This document shows positions 7,688 to 16,425 of a DNA stretch of 49,371 bases, in pieces. The translations under genes were made by a program, and so were the position numbers. This stretch comes from Cyanobacteria bacterium REEB446 (GTDB taxonomy: Bacteria; Cyanobacteriota; Vampirovibrionia; LMEP-6097). The DNA is taken from positions 1-49,371 of the forward strand of contig JAGWWP010000012.1 of the NCBI GenBank assembly GCA_018970325.1, given 5' to 3'. Within the stretch, counting starts at the first letter, position 1. Every line of letters starts with the position of its first letter. The notes below the pieces were generated by a model that saw only the letters and a program-made list of their open reading frames with translations, was not told the DNA's origin and searched no databases.

Positions 7688-8992
7688 AGATTAGAAGATA
7701 AACCAGTTAACAGTACCGACAGGCACTTAGTCGAGCAAACAAGTCCCAAGCCAAGAAAGACTGCTGAACACAGTTCGCTCAAGGAACATCCTCTTCCCGT
7801 CACTAACGAGCTTATACCTGTTCTTTCACCGCCGATAGACAAAGATAAGAATTCAATAATATTATGTCAGAGCGATAAAGACAGAGAAACGCTCTCAGAG
7901 ATTTTTAAGGATAAGAATATAACAGTATTAAGTCAAAGTGAACCAAATTCAGATTCTAAGCTAGATCCTTTAAATTTAACGTCAGAAAATTTAACAGATA
8001 ATACCCAAATTTCTGAAAAAATAGATCCACTAGAAAAATTTAAACCTTTAGTTGCTTTTATTAATAAAATAAAATTTCCTTTAGCTGGGGCTGGTGCAAT
8101 GTCCCACCTTTTTGCTGCTAGTGTATCACTTATTAAGTTAATAAAACCAGAATCAAGCTTAGGTCAGCATGAAAATCAGGCTTTAATGGCTGCAAATATT
8201 TACTCTAAATATATGAGTTTTATTCCACTTGCTGTAAATTCAGTTAAAAATTTACTTGACCCCAAAACTTTTTGGCGTGGCTTAGCTGAACTCAGTCCCA
8301 TGTCTAAAATACTCGCTGGGCATGTTTCTAATTTACCTTTTTTTACTGGTGGTATCTGTGCTTACAACGCTTATGAGCGATACCTGAAAGAATTTTTTGA
8401 AGCAAATCCACATATAGAGAAGCATGAAACTGACTCACAGAAACGCTTAGATCATCTTTTGGTAATACTAAAAAATACATCAACTATAGTAACTAACTCA
8501 TTTAAAAATCTTCTTAAAGGAGAAAATTTTCTACAAAACCTTTCTGGAGCCTTGGCTATACCAGGATTTGGGCTGCCTTATTTTTATGGTTTAATTTTTG
8601 CAAGGCATGATAAATTAAATCATTTCATACACAAGTTAGTTAGATCTTCTCGCTCTATAGTTGGTCTTGTTGAAGATTTTAGTATGGCTAAAAGCCCTGA
8701 CGCTATAACTCGTATCTTTGGACGTGTTTTTTGTGCTGAAAGTGGTATGAACAGTATGTCTCCATGGTTTGAGCCGAAAGAAGGGGCTAATCCAAGAGTT
8801 GACTTAAGAAACCCTTGGGGTAATTTAGCTGCAATGATCGCAGAAACTGGTAACTTGCTCTATTCTTTAGCACGTGCGGAAGATAAAGAGTTAGCTAATC
8901 TAGTAAAAAAAGTATCAGCACCTTTAGCTAAAGTTTCAGACTTTTATCAATCCTTTTTTACGCCTAAACAAGCTACGGCAGCTGCCGCCTAA
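7682..8992 (+). CDS. Orphan protein, helical with hydrophobic segments
   Basis: 436 residues; I do not recognise the family. The first ~115 residues are polar and low in structure (many Pro, Ser, Lys). The rest looks mostly helical with hydrophobic stretches, such as about 130-150 (LAGAGAMSHLFAASVSLIKL) and about 285-310 (LSGALAIPGFGLPYFYGLIF). No signal peptide is obvious. The tail TPKQATAAAA resembles that of the 330-residue orphan at 21256 (SPKAAPAVA). The ATG directly follows the tandem palindromes and has no Shine-Dalgarno sequence. It converges on the flagellar-associated gene ending at 9039. Membrane association is likely. Confidence 0.75.
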   Translation: MLRLEDKPVNSTDRHLVEQTSPKPRKTAEHSSLKEHPLPVTNELIPVLSPPIDKDKNSIILCQSDKDRETLSEIFKDKNITVLSQSEPNSDSKLDPLNLTSENLTDNTQISEKIDPLEKFKPLVAFINKIKFPLAGAGAMSHLFAASVSLIKLIKPESSLGQHENQALMAANIYSKYMSFIPLAVNSVKNLLDPKTFWRGLAELSPMSKILAGHVSNLPFFTGGICAYNAYERYLKEFFEANPHIEKHETDSQKRLDHLLVILKNTSTIVTNSFKNLLKGENFLQNLSGALAIPGFGLPYFYGLIFARHDKLNHFIHKLVRSSRSIVGLVEDFSMAKSPDAITRIFGRVFCAESGMNSMSPWFEPKEGANPRVDLRNPWGNLAAMIAETGNLLYSLARAEDKELANLVKKVSAPLAKVSDFYQSFFTPKQATAAAA

Positions 8993-9038
8993 ACTAAATA
9001 GGAACTGTAGCTGGCGAATAAGTTCTCCAAAGAATCTT

Positions 9039-9509
9039 TTAAGCAAAAGGCCCTAAATGCTGCCCTTCAACACTTGCCATTTGTACAGCTTCAACAGCTT
9101 TATTATAGTTAAGATCTCTTGGATCTAAACCAAGCTGTGGGCGAGACTGATCTAAGTCATTTTTCATCTGCATAGCAGATTGAGCTACTTGAAATACTGT
9201 CATTAAACCTGCTACTGGAAACATTAACTTAGGTAAAAAGCTATTTCCTAATAGCGGTAGTAACGAGGTGATACCACCACCCATGCTCATTTGAGCTGCG
9301 ATTTGTTGTGGTGTCATATTACCAGTACCTTGCCCAGGCATAATTCCCATACTTGCGTTACGCTGAATTCCACCAGTGATCTGCCCTAATAGGTTAGAGA
9401 AAGTTCCGCCTTGCATGCCCATACCCATCTGTGGAGACATTGCGTTATCAAAAGCTCCATTTAGCATACTGCCAGCTAGACCAGAGTTCGTACCATAATA
9501 ATTGTTCAT
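9039..9509 (-). CDS. Met/Gly-rich protein downstream of flagellar rod genes
   Basis: 156 residues, rich in Met, Gly and Gln in the first half (SPQMGMGMQGGTF, MGIMPGQGTGNM), with one hydrophobic segment (about residues 90-112, LLGNSFLPKLMFPVAGLMTVFQ) and a polar C-terminal region (QLGLDPRDLNYNKAVEAVQ). I do not recognise the family. The start has a clear ribosome binding site (AAAGGACAAAAT-ATG). It follows flgG by 42 bp on the same strand, so a role linked to the flagellum is plausible but unproven. Confidence 0.75.
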   Translation of the reverse strand: MNNYYGTNSGLAGSMLNGAFDNAMSPQMGMGMQGGTFSNLLGQITGGIQRNASMGIMPGQGTGNMTPQQIAAQMSMGGGITSLLPLLGNSFLPKLMFPVAGLMTVFQVAQSAMQMKNDLDQSRPQLGLDPRDLNYNKAVEAVQMASVEGQHLGPFA

Positions 9510-9551
9510 ATTTTGTCCTTTTTTTCCCTTGATTTAATTTAAATAGAATCG

Positions 9552-10328
9552 TTATAAGTTTCTCGAAATCGTCTGATTTAATTCTCCGTGCATTTGATCG
9601 AGTGTTTTAAATATCTTCATTTCGGCTTTAATCGCGGTGTTTAACTGCAGAATCTGAGATAAAGAATAAACAGAATCAGCATTAGAAGACTCTAGGAAAC
9701 CTTGTTTTAACTGAGTTTCTCCTCTCATGCTACCTATCACTATTTCCCTCATGTCTCCAGCCTCTCGTGTCGGGACATAAAGCCCTTCACCGATATCTTT
9801 AAGAGCATTTAAATTAGTAAAAGTAACTAAGTTAATTTTACCGATTACTTCACCCTTAGGATCAGTTAACTCTCCGTTATCATTTAGCTTAATGTCTACG
9901 CCAGCTGGAATAAAAACTGGTTGAGAACTTAGTTCCAAACTAAAGCTTTGTCTTTCTGCATTAGATAAATCTGTTTTAGCAGCACTTGTAGAAATCTCAT
10001 AACCATAAGGCGTCTGTAATCTCCCATCAGCACTTAAACTTAAAGCACCATTGCGAGTGTACGCTACAGTACCATCTGGTAAAACTACTTCAAAAAAACC
10101 AGCACCGTCTATAGCGAAATCTAATTCTCTACCAGTTTTGATAGCTACTCCACTCTTAAAATCAGTGGTCTCTACTTTTTTAAGACCTTGCATGGATTCA
10201 TGGAAGCTAGTTTTTTTAGCTTTATAACCAGGTGCCATGCTCATATTCATGTTACGAACATTTTGACCTAACATTTCCATGTTATGGCCGACAGTGTTAT
10301 AGGTCTCGTTAGCAAGTATATTAAACAT
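9552..10328 (-). CDS. flgG: Flagellar basal-body rod protein, FlgG-like
   Basis: 258 residues, the usual size for FlgG. The N-terminal rod motif is present (MLGQNVRNMNMSMAPGYKAK, the family's 'N.AN..T.GYK' region with Ala/Thr replaced). The central hook-basal body domain has ELDFAIDGAGFFEVVLPDGT and AYTRNGALSLSADGRLQT. The C-terminal helix (QGFLESSNADSVYSLSQILQ) matches the family end. FlgG forms the distal rod across the periplasm and outer membrane. It starts 3 bp after the FlgF-like gene. FlgG versus FlgF is decided on overall likeness only. Confidence 0.85.
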   Translation of the reverse strand: MFNILANETYNTVGHNMEMLGQNVRNMNMSMAPGYKAKKTSFHESMQGLKKVETTDFKSGVAIKTGRELDFAIDGAGFFEVVLPDGTVAYTRNGALSLSADGRLQTPYGYEISTSAAKTDLSNAERQSFSLELSSQPVFIPAGVDIKLNDNGELTDPKGEVIGKINLVTFTNLNALKDIGEGLYVPTREAGDMREIVIGSMRGETQLKQGFLESSNADSVYSLSQILQLNTAIKAEMKIFKTLDQMHGELNQTISRNL

Positions 10329-10331
10329 TAA

Positions 10332-11012
10332 TTACACATTTCTTCCATAGGTATCTACTAATGATTTTTCGACCGTCATATTCATTGCCATCATGTTCTG
10401 TAAAGTTTCATGATGTCTCTTTAACTCAACTACTTTCATAATGCTGTCTTCAAGGCTTACATTAGATAGTTCTAAATGACCTTGCAGGATTTTAGCTTGC
10501 TGACCAGGCATTTTATTGTGATAATCTAAAGCTACTTTGCCAAGATACTGACCTTTAACTCTAATTTCACCAAATCTATTTATATTAATATCTTCAGAGT
10601 ATTTAATAAGATCTCTGGTTTCTAAATTAGTAGGTCTATCTAAAATAACTAGCTCTTTACCTTCGTGGTTAACTATTTCACCTTCTTGGTTGAGCATGAA
10701 TCTTCCATCTCTAGTTCTTTCTGGACCATTTAGCCCCTCTACTAAAAAGAAAGCATTATTACCGTCAATCGCTAAGTTGAGAGGATTATTAGGAGTAATG
10801 GTGTTAACCCCTTGAGATTCGTCTCTAAATTTATCAGCGTTATAAGGATCTAGTAAAACTGAGTTAGCGAAAACACCTTTAAAACCAATGGTATTAGCAT
10901 TTTTTATGTTATTTTTAACGATCAAGCCTAAACGATATTGGGCTTCCTCCATACCTCTAAATACAGTCTCTTTACTTCGGGCATAAGAGTATTGTGATCC
11001 AAAATTTGGCAT
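10332..11012 (-). CDS. Flagellar basal-body rod protein, FlgF/FlgG family
   Basis: 226 residues. The N-terminal region (RLGLIVKNNIKNANTIGFKG) carries the rod-protein signature. The middle has LNLAIDGNNAFFLVEGLNGP and RTRDGRFMLNQEGEIVNHEG, and the C-terminus QGHLELSNVSLEDSIMKVVE. This is the FlgF/FlgG proximal/distal rod family; being the shorter of the pair it is likely FlgF. The gene starts 32 bp from the divergent GGDEF gene, so the two promoters must overlap. It forms an operon with the FlgG-like gene (3-bp gap) and the Met/Gly-rich gene. Confidence 0.82.
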   Translation of the reverse strand: MPNFGSQYSYARSKETVFRGMEEAQYRLGLIVKNNIKNANTIGFKGVFANSVLLDPYNADKFRDESQGVNTITPNNPLNLAIDGNNAFFLVEGLNGPERTRDGRFMLNQEGEIVNHEGKELVILDRPTNLETRDLIKYSEDININRFGEIRVKGQYLGKVALDYHNKMPGQQAKILQGHLELSNVSLEDSIMKVVELKRHHETLQNMMAMNMTVEKSLVDTYGRNV

Positions 11013-11044
11013 ATATATACTAAGTAATCCAATCTGGTTAAGTA

Positions 11045-13405
11045 ATGGTTAAAGAAAGGAAAAAATTTAATACTCTTGACCTAGTTAGTAAGTATTCATT
11101 ACTTGAGACAGGTAATTATCAGCATAAAACTAATGCTTTGCTAAATGAGATATGTGATTTATTTGATTCTAAATGGATATATGTAGAAAATAAATTAGAT
11201 AATAAAAATTATTCTAATTCTGAATTTAATATATCTCCCGTTGAATTAAAACAGTATATAGTTCAAGAGATTAAAGACTGGGGATTCCTTTATTTAGAGA
11301 AATTTGATGAGAATTTTCAAGCAGATATAAGTGAGCTTGCTGAACTTATTAAATTGATTATCAATAATATAGAAGAGCAGGAGAGAAATAATATTATTTT
11401 TCGTCTAACTTCAGAGATTAGAAAATCTTTACGCCCAGATATCGCTATTGAAAAGCTTTACCTTAGTTTGAAAGATTATCTACAAATTAAGTCATTCTGT
11501 TTTTTACAGAGGGTAGAAAATTCACCAAAGATATTAAAAGCTAATTTCATCATGACCACTCCAGAGGCGAATTTTGGGATTAATAAAGGTGACGAATTCA
11601 GTGATGAGGAAATTTTTAATTTAGAAAAATATGCTTTAGAGGATAAAAGTAAATTTTTAAAAGTTTTTGAATCAAAGTTGCGTAATGAAAAGTTCGGTTA
11701 TTTTTTAATCGATAAATATTCCTCTTGGACTCATACTCAAGATGAGTTAATCATATTATTCGTAGAGCAAATAGCAGTTATACTTAACCAACACAAGCTC
11801 AATTCTGAAGTGCTTTCTATAGTGCAAAGAGAATTTCTATTAAACCAAATTACCACTAGGATCAGAGATTCACTAATAGTTAGAGAAATTATTGATTTAG
11901 CTGCTTTAGAAGTCGGGCAAATTATGGGAGCTGATTCCTGTGGTATCTATCTCCTAGAAAAGACTTCAATAACGAAAGAGAGCAAACAAGCAATATGGTC
12001 ATCGCAGCGAAAATATAATTCTTTTATGGAAGCTATGCTTCATTCGAGCTTGCATACTATTTATCACAGTAAATTTGAAAAAATTTCTTGGTGTTATGCA
12101 AATTTTAATAAGGAAGGAATCAATAAAGCTATTTATTCCTTTCATCAAGACTATTCTGTAGGAAGCTTTTTAGCCTGTGCTTTAATGGACCATAGTAACA
12201 AAAATATTATTGGTTTTATTCTTCTCAGTAGTTTTAATTCAAGTAAAGACTGGCAGGATAAAGATGTAGAACTCATAGAATCCATTTCTCAGCAGTTATC
12301 GCTAGCACTTACACAAGCTTCTATCTATCAAGATTCGCAGCAAACTAAAAAACAAATGGCTTTATTGCATCAATTGAGCATTGATATTAGAAATACTTTG
12401 GAGATTTCTGTGGTGCTTGGTAGCATTGCAAGAGGTTTAGGTGAAATATTAGGAGTAAGTCGGTGTTTTGTCAGAAGGCTTGCTGCTAATCATAAAATTA
12501 TTAAAACGGAAGAAGAATATACACTGGAGAGCGTTGCACCTTGTGCTGATATAATTTTTGGTTTCGAAAAAAGATGGATATCTTCTCTTTTAACTCTAAG
12601 TAATTTAGACAAAAACACTGAAGTGCTGAATTTTCAAACTCTGCGTAATGAGTTTCGAGATGAAGGTGAAACTCTTCTTAAAATCACCGATTCATTACAG
12701 ATGAAAAGTTATCTATCTGTTCCATTAATTTCTCAGGGTAAATTACTAGGAACTATAACCGTTCACCAATGTGATCGAGAGAGAGAGTTTTCAATAGAGG
12801 AGATCAATTTTATTTTGCAAGTAGGTTCTGAAGCTGCAGTTGCAATTAAGAATGCTGAACTCTTCGATACCATAGACAAGATGAGTAAAACTGATCCAGA
12901 TACTGGTTTGTATAATAAAAGATATTTCAATACTGTAGCTTTAACTGAAGTTCAAATCGCTAAAGCTAATCAAAAATCTATTTCATTAATGATGCTGGAT
13001 TTAGATTATTTGAAATCTATTAATGATAATTTTGGGCATGAAGCTGGTGATGAAGCGATTATTATTATGTCTGAAGTTTTAAGTAAAACTTTAAGGCACA
13101 CACCTCTTAATGAAGTGCAAAGAAGGGTTTCAGATTTAGTAGGTAGATATGGCGGTGATGAATTTATAGTTTTATTACCTAATACAGACTTGGAATCAGC
13201 TTACCAAGCGGCTACTAGAATTAGGCGTAATCTTAGTAAAGCTAGGCATAGTGCCTGGAATCAGCCACTCACCTGTAGTATCGGTATAGCAGGTATCCCA
13301 AATGATGCCTATGATTTTAATCAATTGAAAATTAAAGCAGATCAAGCTCTTTACCTATCTAAGAAAAAAGGCAGAAATGCTATAAGTACATCTAGGGAAA
13401 TTTAG
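11045..13405 (+). CDS. Multi-GAF diguanylate cyclase (GGDEF)
   Basis: 786 residues without membrane segments, so probably cytoplasmic. Two or three GAF-type regions (about 120-255, 260-425 and 440-610) precede a GGDEF domain (about 625-786). The active-site loop GGDEF is intact at residues 703-707. RVSD at 694-697, five residues upstream, fits the RxxD inhibitory site that binds product. DLDYLKSINDNFGHEAGDEA is the usual metal/substrate strand. It should make cyclic di-GMP in response to ligands bound by the GAF regions. It diverges from the flagellar rod operon, and its TAG stop directly abuts the mnmE ATG, so it is likely co-transcribed with mnmE. Confidence 0.93.
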   Translation: MVKERKKFNTLDLVSKYSLLETGNYQHKTNALLNEICDLFDSKWIYVENKLDNKNYSNSEFNISPVELKQYIVQEIKDWGFLYLEKFDENFQADISELAELIKLIINNIEEQERNNIIFRLTSEIRKSLRPDIAIEKLYLSLKDYLQIKSFCFLQRVENSPKILKANFIMTTPEANFGINKGDEFSDEEIFNLEKYALEDKSKFLKVFESKLRNEKFGYFLIDKYSSWTHTQDELIILFVEQIAVILNQHKLNSEVLSIVQREFLLNQITTRIRDSLIVREIIDLAALEVGQIMGADSCGIYLLEKTSITKESKQAIWSSQRKYNSFMEAMLHSSLHTIYHSKFEKISWCYANFNKEGINKAIYSFHQDYSVGSFLACALMDHSNKNIIGFILLSSFNSSKDWQDKDVELIESISQQLSLALTQASIYQDSQQTKKQMALLHQLSIDIRNTLEISVVLGSIARGLGEILGVSRCFVRRLAANHKIIKTEEEYTLESVAPCADIIFGFEKRWISSLLTLSNLDKNTEVLNFQTLRNEFRDEGETLLKITDSLQMKSYLSVPLISQGKLLGTITVHQCDREREFSIEEINFILQVGSEAAVAIKNAELFDTIDKMSKTDPDTGLYNKRYFNTVALTEVQIAKANQKSISLMMLDLDYLKSINDNFGHEAGDEAIIIMSEVLSKTLRHTPLNEVQRRVSDLVGRYGGDEFIVLLPNTDLESAYQAATRIRRNLSKARHSAWNQPLTCSIGIAGIPNDAYDFNQLKIKADQALYLSKKKGRNAISTSREI

Positions 13406-14833
13406 ATGGACGATATAGCTTCGATAATCACCCCAACGGGAATTGCTGCCGTGGCAGCGATTCGTATTAGTGGTCCTAATAGCCATAAAATTATTCAAAA
13501 AATTTCCAGTCTAAAAGAACAAGATTTAATCCCAGGGACTTTTAAATTAGCCTGGATAATTGATTATAAGGCGGACGAAAACGCAGAGGACGACGAAAAC
13601 GCAGAAATTGGAGTTCGTGAGCAGTGCCAGAAGGTGGATCAGGCTTTGGTGCTGTGCTTCAAAGCCCCAAAAAGCTTTACTGGTGAAGATGTGATAGAAA
13701 TACAGTGCCATGGTGGAACGTGGCTAAGTAAAAAGATTTTAAGCTTAGTACTTGAAAATGGAGCAAGACTCGCTCAGGCTGGGGAATTTACTGAACGAGC
13801 GATTTTAAATAAAAAGATTGACCTCAGTCAAGCAGAAGGTATACTTGATCTAATTCATTCTCGTGGTGAGCTTTCGAGCACTAATGCACTTAAGCTTTAT
13901 TCTGGAAATTTAGGTAAGCGAATACAAGAGTTAAGGGTGGAGTTATTAGGGATTTTAGCGGAGTTAATTGCCTGTATAGATTTCCCTGATGAGGTTCCAG
14001 AATATTCAAGAGAAGTTTTCAGTCAAAGATTATATGAAATTATTGATGAAGTTCAGGAGATACTTAAAAGTGAGAAGTCTGGTCTTATTCTCAGAGAAGG
14101 TTTTAAGGTAGCTTTAGCTGGAGCACCGAATGCGGGTAAATCTAGTTTATTAAACGCAATGCTAGAAAGCGACAGAGCGATAGTCACGGATGTAGCTGGA
14201 ACGACAAGAGATGTTATCGAAGAATCTATAAATTTAAATGGCTTAACAGTAGTATTTCTTGACACTGCTGGTATTCGCAAGAGTGAAGATAAAGTCGAGC
14301 AGATAGGTATAGGTCTGAGTAAAAAAGTAATTCAGGAAGCAGATTTAGTACTGTGGTTAGAGGATTTAAGCTCAGAGACTGCTTTCACTGTTCAGGGTGA
14401 CGAAAGTACAGAAATTTTATTAAACTTAAAACCAGAGAAACTTCTTAAAATTGGTACTAAATTAGATTTAGTTGAGGTGGGCGAAAACGCAGAAATTGGA
14501 GTTCTGCTACACGCCCATGATATTTTAATTTCGACTAGTAATGATATTAATGTAAAAGAACTTAAAGAGCTAATATTCAGTAAAGCAAACCCTGAACTGA
14601 AAAAGGTTCATGATATTAATGCAGTTAGTATTAATACTAGACAGGCAGATCTTTTAAGGCAGTGCATTAATGAATTAAAAAAGGCGATTAATGCAGCACA
14701 GGATAATCTAGCTCATGATTTCTGGACTATAGATTTAAAAGCAGCGATAGCTAGGCTCGGGGAGATCACTGGAGATGATCTCAATGAAGAGATTTTAGAT
14801 ACTATGTTTAGTCAGTTTTGTATCGGGAAGTAA
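13406..14833 (+). CDS. mnmE: tRNA modification GTPase MnmE with two element-encoded insertions
   Basis: 475 residues. The N-terminal domain (DDIASIITPTGIAAVAAIRI; GEDVIEIQCHGG; ARLAQAGEFTERAILNKKID), the inserted G domain (GAPNAGKSS from residue ~239, DVAGTTRD, DTAGI from ~286, TKLD) and the C-terminal CIGK are intact. With MnmG it modifies U34 of certain tRNAs; the C-terminal Cys is needed. Residues about 56-75 (ADENAEDDENAEIGVREQ region) and 359-370 (GENAEIGVLLHA) are extra relative to the family and are copies of the dispersed hairpin element, in surface positions between strands and just after the G4 motif. No stop or frameshift results. Confidence 0.97.
   Translation: MDDIASIITPTGIAAVAAIRISGPNSHKIIQKISSLKEQDLIPGTFKLAWIIDYKADENAEDDENAEIGVREQCQKVDQALVLCFKAPKSFTGEDVIEIQCHGGTWLSKKILSLVLENGARLAQAGEFTERAILNKKIDLSQAEGILDLIHSRGELSSTNALKLYSGNLGKRIQELRVELLGILAELIACIDFPDEVPEYSREVFSQRLYEIIDEVQEILKSEKSGLILREGFKVALAGAPNAGKSSLLNAMLESDRAIVTDVAGTTRDVIEESINLNGLTVVFLDTAGIRKSEDKVEQIGIGLSKKVIQEADLVLWLEDLSSETAFTVQGDESTEILLNLKPEKLLKIGTKLDLVEVGENAEIGVLLHAHDILISTSNDINVKELKELIFSKANPELKKVHDINAVSINTRQADLLRQCINELKKAINAAQDNLAHDFWTIDLKAAIARLGEITGDDLNEEILDTMFSQFCIGK
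13571..13628 (+). repeat. Dispersed element, copy 4 (mnmE, first insertion; doubled core)
   Basis: GACGAAAACGCAGAG is followed directly by GACGACGAAAACGCAGAAAT and then TGGAGTTCGTGAGCAGTGCC. The left part of the core is thus duplicated, as in comF copy 12. It is read as DENAEDDENAEIGV. Complementary arms are weak here (GGC/GCC only). Confidence 0.75.
14477..14518 (+). repeat. Dispersed hairpin element, copy 5 (mnmE, second insertion)
   Basis: Arms TGGGCG (14478-14483) and CGCCCA (14512-14517), extendable by a G-T pair, enclose a 28-nt loop with the core AAAACGCAGAAATTGGAGTT. It is read as GENAEIGV. Confidence 0.8.
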
Positions 14834-14834
14834 C

Positions 14835-14877
14835 CGTGGGACCAACGCCGAAATTGGAGTTTGCGAGCAGTCCCATG
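14835..14877 (+). repeat. Dispersed hairpin element, copy 6 (downstream of mnmE)
   Basis: Arms TGGGAC (14837-14842) and GTCCCA (14870-14875), 8 bp with an outer G-T and C-G pair, enclose a 27-nt loop with AACGCCGAAATTGGAGTTTG. It starts just after the mnmE stop; no T-run follows, so it is not a typical intrinsic terminator. Confidence 0.8.
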
Positions 14878-14890
14878 CTAACATGAAAAT

Positions 14891-15034
14891 ATGATTTTTG
14901 CAGGCATGTGGAAAGGTGTGGTCTTAGGTTTTGCGATGTTAAGCTTTGTTCTTGTTATGTTTCTCACAGTCTTTTCTAAGGTTATGCCAGGAATTAATGA
15001 TGAAGGTGAGGAGATATCTCCAGAGGAGATGTAG
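14891..15034 (+). CDS. Small single-span membrane protein (47 aa)
   Basis: Starts MIFAGMWKGVVLGFAM and ends EEISPEEM. One strong membrane segment (about residues 9-29) is followed by a short acidic tail. A -10-like TAACAT (14879-14884) ends 6 nt before the ATG and there is no Shine-Dalgarno sequence. The 3' end overlaps the 3' end of the convergent MurT gene by 41 bp. I do not recognise it; composition and promoter-like context make it a credible gene. Confidence 0.5.
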   Translation: MIFAGMWKGVVLGFAMLSFVLVMFLTVFSKVMPGINDEGEEISPEEM

Positions 15035-16421
15035 TTAAGCTGAGCTTTTTTTCTAAGTCTAAAAGCGCAGTGTAAGTCGGTAGTATATTTAAAGAATTTT
15101 TGATCTGAGATTCTCTTTCACTGATGTAATTGCTCGCAAAATCAATAGCTGACTGCATATCCGCTTCTACATAAATTTCAGTGCTTTTTGCTCCAGCATA
15201 TTTAAGTCTTAAAGCCATATCGTAAGCTCTTCTTCCAGAGCAGACATAGTTAACTCGTGACTGATTGGACTGCTCACAAGCTTCATTCTCTGTGCTTGCG
15301 TTATCCTTTTGATTTTGCTGTATTAAAGCTTCAAAATCAGCATCCCATAACCAAGATACATCTCTGCCGTCAGCATAATTATCATTAATAATAATTAGAT
15401 ATAAAGAATTTTTATCATTTTTCACCAGATGAAGCACTTCAGAGCAGCCTTTAGGATTTTTAATCAGATAAATATTAGACTCTACGCCGTTTATATTGAT
15501 AGTCTGTGAACGCCCGAAGGCACCTCTATAAAGAGTCAAACCTTGAGCTACTTTCTCTAAACCAGTTCCAGCTGCAAGAAACACTGATGCTGCGAGCAAA
15601 GCATTATAGACATTATATACACCAGGTAAATTTAGAGTAACTTCAATGCTTTCGCCTCTAAAAATTAAATCAAAAACGCTGTATTTAGTTTCTAGAATCT
15701 TTAGCTTTCCTGTTATAAGCTTATTTTCGTTTACTGCACTAGCTTTATCTAAGTAGTTTTCTTCAAAAAAAGAGCTATCCTTATCAAGGACTTTCTCTGA
15801 ACTGAGTTTCAAAGCTTCATTAGTAATAAGTCTGAAAAAATAGATATTATCATTAGTTTTAGTTGAGATAGATCTTAGTTTAATATCGTCATAATTTAAA
15901 ATTAAATTAAAATCAGTCTCCGAATCAGCTAGTTTGAGAGCTTCTTCGAGCAGGTTTTTGGTAGCATCTATTTCCCCGAAGCGATCTAGTTGATCTCTGA
16001 AGATATTTGTAAAGGCAAGAAAATTAGGTTTAATATGTTTAACGACTGTCTTTAAAGCAGCTTCATCTACTTCTAGAATGAAATCTGCTTCAGCGAAATT
16101 TCCGCGAAAATTACAAAAAGCAGTAGCAATGCCATAATAGAGATTCGCTCCTAGTCTATTGCTGATAAGATTTTTCTTGTTCTGAGTTACTTCATAAATG
16201 GAATCGATTAGACCTACGCTAGTCGTTTTACCATTAGTGCCAGAAACCATCACTTTAAGTGCATCTTGCCTAGATAGAATATCTTGATTAGCCTGTAATA
16301 ACAGTTTTGGGAAAAGTTTTAACGCAACTCTGCCAGGAAGGCTACTGCCATTACCTAATTTGAAAAATTTCAGTAAATAAATACAAAGGCGAGCAGAGAA
16401 TATAGCAAGAGATTGACGCAT
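14994..16421 (-). CDS. murT: MurT-like Mur ligase (lipid II isoglutaminyl synthase subunit family)
   Basis: 475 residues from the chosen start ATG 16421 (MRQSLAIFSARL), 4 nt after the trpF stop; a longer frame from 16481 would overlap trpF. The ATP-binding loop VSGTNGKTTS, the Mur ligase centre (FTNIFRDQLDRFGEIDAT) and the C-terminal MurT domain (IINDNYADGRDVSWLWDADF; SGRRAYDMALRLKYAG) are clear. MurT works with the amidotransferase GatD to amidate D-glutamate in lipid II. No gatD is in the window, and the four-cysteine zinc ribbon of many MurT proteins is not seen. Residues about 370-387 (DNASTENEACEQSNQS) look like a diverged copy of the dispersed element. Confidence 0.88.
   Translation of the reverse strand: MRQSLAIFSARLCIYLLKFFKLGNGSSLPGRVALKLFPKLLLQANQDILSRQDALKVMVSGTNGKTTSVGLIDSIYEVTQNKKNLISNRLGANLYYGIATAFCNFRGNFAEADFILEVDEAALKTVVKHIKPNFLAFTNIFRDQLDRFGEIDATKNLLEEALKLADSETDFNLILNYDDIKLRSISTKTNDNIYFFRLITNEALKLSSEKVLDKDSSFFEENYLDKASAVNENKLITGKLKILETKYSVFDLIFRGESIEVTLNLPGVYNVYNALLAASVFLAAGTGLEKVAQGLTLYRGAFGRSQTININGVESNIYLIKNPKGCSEVLHLVKNDKNSLYLIIINDNYADGRDVSWLWDADFEALIQQNQKDNASTENEACEQSNQSRVNYVCSGRRAYDMALRLKYAGAKSTEIYVEADMQSAIDFASNYISERESQIKNSLNILPTYTALLDLEKKLSLTTSPLEISPHLHH
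15262..15308 (-). repeat. Diverged dispersed element, copy 7 (inside murT)
   Basis: On the plus strand TTGGACTGCTCACAAGCTTC resembles the reverse complement of copy 6 (TGGGACTGCTCGCAAACTCC), then diverges. It encodes residues just before the conserved RAYDMALRLKYAG segment, where MurT relatives have a short loop. The reading phase (AAC GCA as Asn-Ala) agrees with the other genic copies. Confidence 0.5.
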
Positions 16422-16425
16422 TATT

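Noticed and set aside
8993-9038. Another copy of the dispersed element
   Set aside because: GAACT/AGTTC arms are present but the core sequence is not.
9552-11012. Hook protein FlgE
   Set aside because: Both proteins are 226-258 residues with the rod-protein layout; FlgE would be much longer.
14835-14877. Intrinsic terminator of mnmE
   Set aside because: The hairpin follows the stop closely but has no T-run and a 27-nt loop; it matches the dispersed element better.
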